The position numbers were made by a program, and so were the translations under genes. The notes below the pieces were generated by a model. The model saw only the letters and a list, made by a program, of their open reading frames with translations, ran no database searches and was not told the DNA's origin. From Oppiella nova (taxonomy: Eukaryota > Arthropoda > Arachnida > Sarcoptiformes > Oppiidae), in assembly GCA_905397405.1 (NCBI GenBank), contig CAJPVJ010000833.1, forward strand, positions 1 through 20,116: a stretch of DNA of 20,116 bases, given 5' to 3'. Shown one piece after another: positions 16,096-20,116 of this stretch; within the stretch, counting starts at the first letter, position 1; the number at the start of each line of letters is the position of its first letter.

Positions 16096-17408
16096 AAATA
16101 AGCTACTCACACAAAAACACCAAATTAATGTGTTTACAATTTTGTATGTGTTTGTGTTTGTGTGAGTGAGTGAGAGTTTGAACATTAATGAACAATGAAA
16201 ATAAATTTTATATTATTATAATTAATGCTAAACATAATAACAATTGTATGAAAATAAAAATTATATTGTATTATAACAATAATCTAATTAGATATAACAT
16301 AGTATTGTAATTAAAAATTGTAAATAATAAAATAAATATTAGAAATTATTATAAATGCATTACACGTTATTGAATGATTTATATTAAATTAAAATAATTT
16401 TATTATAAAACTTAAATAACTCAGTAAACAATATAAAAAATATATTATTTCTGGTTCAGTACGTTTCATAAATTGGAAATTAAAACTTTTGTATTTATTC
16501 CTGCAAATAATTTAACTGAATAAATATTGTATAAATTATAGTTTAAGAAAAACTTACCTTTATAAATCCTTTTAATTCCTTTAATAATTTATCCGCAAAA
16601 TTATGTTAAATTAGAAATGAAATAGATATACAAAATTAAGTGGTATGTTTAAAAGTTATCAATTTTAATATTAATTTGAGACAGTCCCTAATGAATAAAA
16701 TACAATTAAATCTATTAACTAGTTACATTATATTCTAAAATTATAATAGTACTTTTTAATTTAAAAATTAAATTTACACATGTACTTAATTAAATGTTGC
16801 ATATTATAAAGTATAATAATTTAATAATAACATTAAAATAAATTAATTGACTATAAATAACACTTTAAACCTAACACATTAAACTAACCGAAAACTAAAT
16901 TTCCAAAACTATTTTAATTTAATACATTGCTTATCAAATGTCAATTGCATGAAAATAAAGTTATAAAAACAGATATGGACTTTGGATTTCTTTTAATATA
17001 AAATATTTCATACAAAATAAACTTTATATTAAATTAATGAATATTGTCACAGTAGAAATACAGTATATTCACAGCAAAAATATTAGAAAAAAAAAAGTTA
17101 TCATAAAAAATAAAGTATTAGTCATAGAGAATTATTGTTGTGATATTCATACATCACTTTATTAATATAAAAATAATTATTATAAAGGTAATGTATTAAA
17201 TTTAGAAATTATAAAATTGTATTGTTTAATTTTTCATATAAAAACTTTATACATGAAAAATTTTTATTAAATCAGAATTTCATATGTAAATAATAATTAA
17301 TATTGTAATAATACTTAATTAATAATGATAAGCTAGATATACAAAAAAAAGTATAAAAATACTTTTAAATTAGCAAATTAAACTATTTTTTATCTTAAAA
17401 TTATGCAG
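16096..17408. other. A/T-rich gap upstream of the VWA gene
   Basis: No coding sequence was seen. Near the start, 16105-16165 contains a GT-rich microsatellite (about 16140-16172) that can pair with an upstream CACACAAAAACA tract. The far end, atgcag at 17403-17408, is a reasonable plus-strand acceptor, so an upstream untranslated exon of the VWA gene may exist in this gap. The promoter cannot be placed. Confidence 0.45.
16140..16172 (+). repeat. GT/GAGT simple repeat
   Basis: Low-complexity tract of TGTGTTTG and GTGAGTGAGTGAG units. It complements the CTCACACAAAAACA segment about 35 bases upstream and could form a hairpin. Confidence 0.6.
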
Positions 17409-17446
17409 ATCCAAATATATAATTTATTGTTCTTGGTAATACAAAT

Positions 17447-19838
17447 ATGAAACCGCGCATTGTGTTCGTGTTGGACGTGTCGGGCAGTATGGGTGGCGCC
17501 AAATGTGAGACATTACAACTGGGTATCCAACGGTTCATTGAGGATCAGGCGGGTGGCAGTCACGTGGGTATCGTCCTGTTTGACGACAAGACCTGGACTG
17601 AGCACCCGATAGTCCCGGTGACCGACAGCGCCACACGACAAAGGCTCAAGGACAAAGTGCCGCGAATGGCCAGAGGTGGCACTGATATAAGGGCCGGCAT
17701 TTTAGAGGGACTAAAGGCGTTAAGGGCGGCTAATATAGCGACAGAGGGCGCCATTTTGTTTTTAGCTACCGATGGCGGGCATTGCACTGGTAATAGGGAT
17801 TACGTGGGTGATGTACTACCACACGTGCTCCAGGCAAAGGTACACTGTTTGTTTTTTAATAAAAAACAATATTACAGGTTGCGATTTAAATTACCATCTA
17901 GGTCATAGGTGTACACAGATTATAAGTGAGATACAGTATATTTCATAACTTTATACGATAGGGCATCATTGTGAAAATTATAGATAGTCGATATTAATCG
18001 AAACCTGTACATTTTAATCTTATACTACGTGTTCAAAGTTGCAAAACTTGTCAAACTTAGCTTGCTTACTCATACAAAATATGATTAACATACTCATTTT
18101 CATTATAGCAACATATGTCTGAGTAATCATGTACATTTATTTTTAATTAAGTTTCTGTTTTTTAACAAGTTTTTTAGCTAAGTTTGACAAGTTTTGCAAC
18201 TTTGAGCACGTAGTATAAGATTAAAATGTACAGGTTTCGATTAATATCGACTATCTATAATTTCCACAATGATGCCCTATCGTATAAAGTTATGAGATAT
18301 AATTTCTATAAATTGTACATATAACATTACTAATTGTAAAAGTTTAAGATTTTTAATGTATTACATATGATCTAGGTTATCGTAAAATGTTTGGCAATAG
18401 GCACTAGTGCTGATCAAAATCTTGAGCGCCTGACCACTAGCACCGGGGGAACAGTGTTTAATCTGAACGATGTGAGCGAAAATAGTCGCGAGATGATGGC
18501 CCGGGTGATCAGCGCCGCCATGGAGGAGGTGAACATGTCTACGGAAATGGCCGAGGTGGTTATTGTATCCGTGTATAACGACATCGTGGTGTTGGACGAT
18601 AGCCGAGACACACAAGTTATAAATATACCGATCGACTCGGATATTGGGCGTAACACTAGTTTACAGGTAAAAATGGATATGATACATTTTAAATAATATA
18701 TATATATTATTAAGCTAAATGTAGCATTTAATATATTGGCTTTGGTTATTTATAAATAAATTTAAAGTTTATTGCCATGCTACTTTTTACAGGTGAACTC
18801 GCAAGACATCGATTTACTGGAGATTAGCGTTATCTCCCCTTCCGGTCGCATATTCGACACCACGAGCGGACAGTTCCCTAAGGACTTTGCTCTAAAACGT
18901 GCAAAACTACTGATAGACACGTGTGAGCCTGGTCAATGGCGTGTGCAACTGTCCAAACAGGGCAAGGCCCACAAAACTATCCGCGCACAGGTAGTCATTC
19001 AAAGTGAGCCAAAAACTAACGCCGTGATTGAGCTGAACGTATGCCTGAGAGCACCCGATGTCGACTGTCCACCACTTATTGTGTGTCGACTCCATAAGTC
19101 GGATGAGCCGGTTGTCGGCGCTCTGTTGACGGCAACTGTGGATAAGCCTAGCGGCACGCCCACTGAGTTAGCGCTCAATCGCTACCATACGAGTGGTTAT
19201 TATTACAATTATTTCACCGATTATTGCGGTTCCGGGAGATATAATGTCAGTGTATTGGCCACCAGTAATGGACGTACGACTAAGTATAAGAGTAAGTATT
19301 TTTAAGACCTTGCTGTTTTTTAAATTTCTATAAGACAAATACATTTAAAATGTATATTTTTAATTAATTAAAATGTAACAATATTTTAAAACATAACCTA
19401 GATAAAATTGTGGACGAATTTCGCCGCCAAAAAGTGGCCGACAGTTTCCAAATCAATACCCATATGCCGGGGGCGCCACCTAATGACATCAAATTTAACG
19501 AGCTTGTTCAAAATAACACATTCGGTTCGATACATTATACCAACAACGAGGCTATTGTTATTGATTCGGATGTGGCACCAAGCTCAATTCATAATCATAT
19601 GCCCAGTAATGTCCAATTAATAACCGAGGACATGAGTGTCAAAAGGGGGCGCTTATCGTTGGAGTATATGAAAGTGAAAAAGGCGATTAGAGATGCAAAA
19701 TTGTCTGAGCTAGATAAAACGACTCGGATCAATCAATTGGCTGATTTCGATGATTTTTTGACCTCGCTCAAAAATCCCACTCAACCTGAGTTAGATCGAT
19801 ATCAGAGACGTTTGGATGACATGAGAAAAACTTTATAA
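17447..19838 (+). CDS. VWA-domain CLCA-like protein with an Hsp70-lid-like C-terminus
   Basis: Exons 17447-17839, 18376-18666, 18793-19291 and 19402-19838 join in frame to 539 residues. Residues ~1-135 are a VWA domain with a complete metal-ion-dependent adhesion site: D10-x-S12-x-S14 in LDVSGSMGG, T79 in GGTD and D109 in ATDGG. Residues ~136-395 resemble the region after VWA in calcium-activated chloride channel regulators, with beta-rich blocks such as ISPSGRIFD, EPGQWRVQL and YYNYFTDYCGSGRYNVSV. The ATG at 17447 follows an in-frame stop at 17420. No signal peptide, zinc-protease-like N-terminal domain or membrane anchor is visible, so it is shorter than secreted CLCAs (about 900 residues) and may be cytosolic, unless upstream exons were missed. 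The last ~58 residues are helical and resemble the tail of gene 2. It runs divergently from gene 2. Confidence 0.8.
17937..18301. mobile_element. Intronic palindromic element with 126-base inverted arms
   Basis: The arms 17937-18062 and 18176-18301 are near-perfect reverse complements around a 113-base A/T-rich loop. Both contain ataactttatacgataggg and gttgcaaaacttgtcaaac blocks. The element lies wholly within intron 1 of the VWA gene (17840-18375) and has no coding capacity. TATA-like ends suggest a TA-target MITE. In the pre-mRNA it could fold into a long hairpin between the first two exons. Confidence 0.85.
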
Positions 19839-20090
19839 ATTTTTTATAAACGATAATATTTTTTTTGTTAATAATATTTAACCTGTATTTTTAAAAAACT
19901 TTTATTTATATATTATATCTAGCTGAGTTAATTTGAATATTTAATTTTAATTTTAAGTTACAAAATTACATAATGTAATAAATTATCGTTGACCTTCAAA
20001 TTATTATACTATCATATTATATTATTGAATTTATTAAAATTTATTAATGTTAAATAATTTTGTAGTATATTCAAAATTGTTTTTAATTAA
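19839..20090. other. 3' region of the VWA gene
   Basis: A/T-rich sequence after the stop codon at 19836-19838. AATAAA at 19977-19982 is a plausible polyadenylation signal, about 140 bases downstream. Nothing else was recognised before the repeat at the window edge. Confidence 0.4.
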
Positions 20091-20116
20091 GGCGTGAACC
20101 ACAAATTACATACGCA
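20091..20116. mobile_element. Terminal repeat of a second GGCGT element, cut by the window edge
   Basis: The last 26 bases, starting GGCGTGAACCACAAATTACA, equal the complement of the right end of the element at 15908-16061. A further copy therefore starts here and continues beyond the window. Its left flank also matches, see 16036-16095. Confidence 0.8.

Larger units (their letters stand above)
15336..16557 (-). other. Possible 5'-untranslated intron of gene 2
   Basis: On the minus strand a consensus donor (AAAG|GTAAGTTT) begins at 16557 and a pyrimidine-rich acceptor (cctatctag) ends at 15337, 15 bases before the gene 2 ATG. If used, they define a 1.2-kb leader intron containing both inverted-repeat elements. 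This rests on splice-site consensus only. Confidence 0.3.

Noticed and set aside
17840-17905. Continuation of the VWA open frame past 17839
   Set aside because: The continuation loses all similarity to VWA domains at a GT donor, and the exon at 18376 resumes the domain exactly (AK-VIVKCLAIG).

Overview
This is AT-rich animal nuclear DNA. It has spliced genes with GT-AG introns, long A/T-rich intergenic stretches, microsatellites and short non-autonomous inverted-repeat elements. The gene families are metazoan: guanylate-binding protein (GBP)/atlastin GTPases, Hsp70, and a CLCA-like von Willebrand A (VWA) protein. The species cannot be named from sequence alone. A small arthropod, such as a mite, is only a guess.

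Layout, left to right. (1) At 380-~588 (+) lies a piece of an Hsp70 ATPase exon. It abuts, tail to tail, the Hsp70 start of a minus-strand gene, as if an inversion (or a misassembly) cut the exon near 588. (2) At 5275->~588 (-) is gene 1, with seven exons: an intact GBP/atlastin-type GTPase, a long helical region and the start of an Hsp70 domain, all in one reading frame. (3) At 6785-6285 (-) is a 166-residue helical protein, possibly related to the Hsp70 lid. (4) At 15321->7717 (-) is gene 2, with four coding exons joining in frame into about 2200 codons. It is a strongly diverged paralogue of gene 1: GBP-like, helical, Hsp70-like, helical, Hsp70-like, lid-like tail. The recognisable GTP- and ATP-binding motifs are eroded, yet the frame stays open. 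(5) At 15322-17446 a repeat-rich gap holds two inverted-repeat elements. (6) At 17447->19838 (+) is a four-exon, 539-residue VWA/CLCA-like protein. It has no visible signal peptide, metalloprotease-like N-terminal domain or membrane anchor, and its C-terminal helices resemble the tail of gene 2.

The three minus-strand genes look like a locally expanded GBP-helical-Hsp70 family, with one member retaining catalytic motifs and one a giant likely pseudo-enzyme. GBPs are dynamin-like GTPases of cell-autonomous defence and Hsp70 is an ATP-driven chaperone, so a self-assembling GTPase fused to a chaperone is an uncommon design that I do not recognise as a described family. The shared C-terminal module hints that the divergently transcribed VWA gene may be connected, but this is inference. 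All splice joins were made by eye from GT/AG signals, frame continuity and alignment among the paralogues; no transcript data were available.
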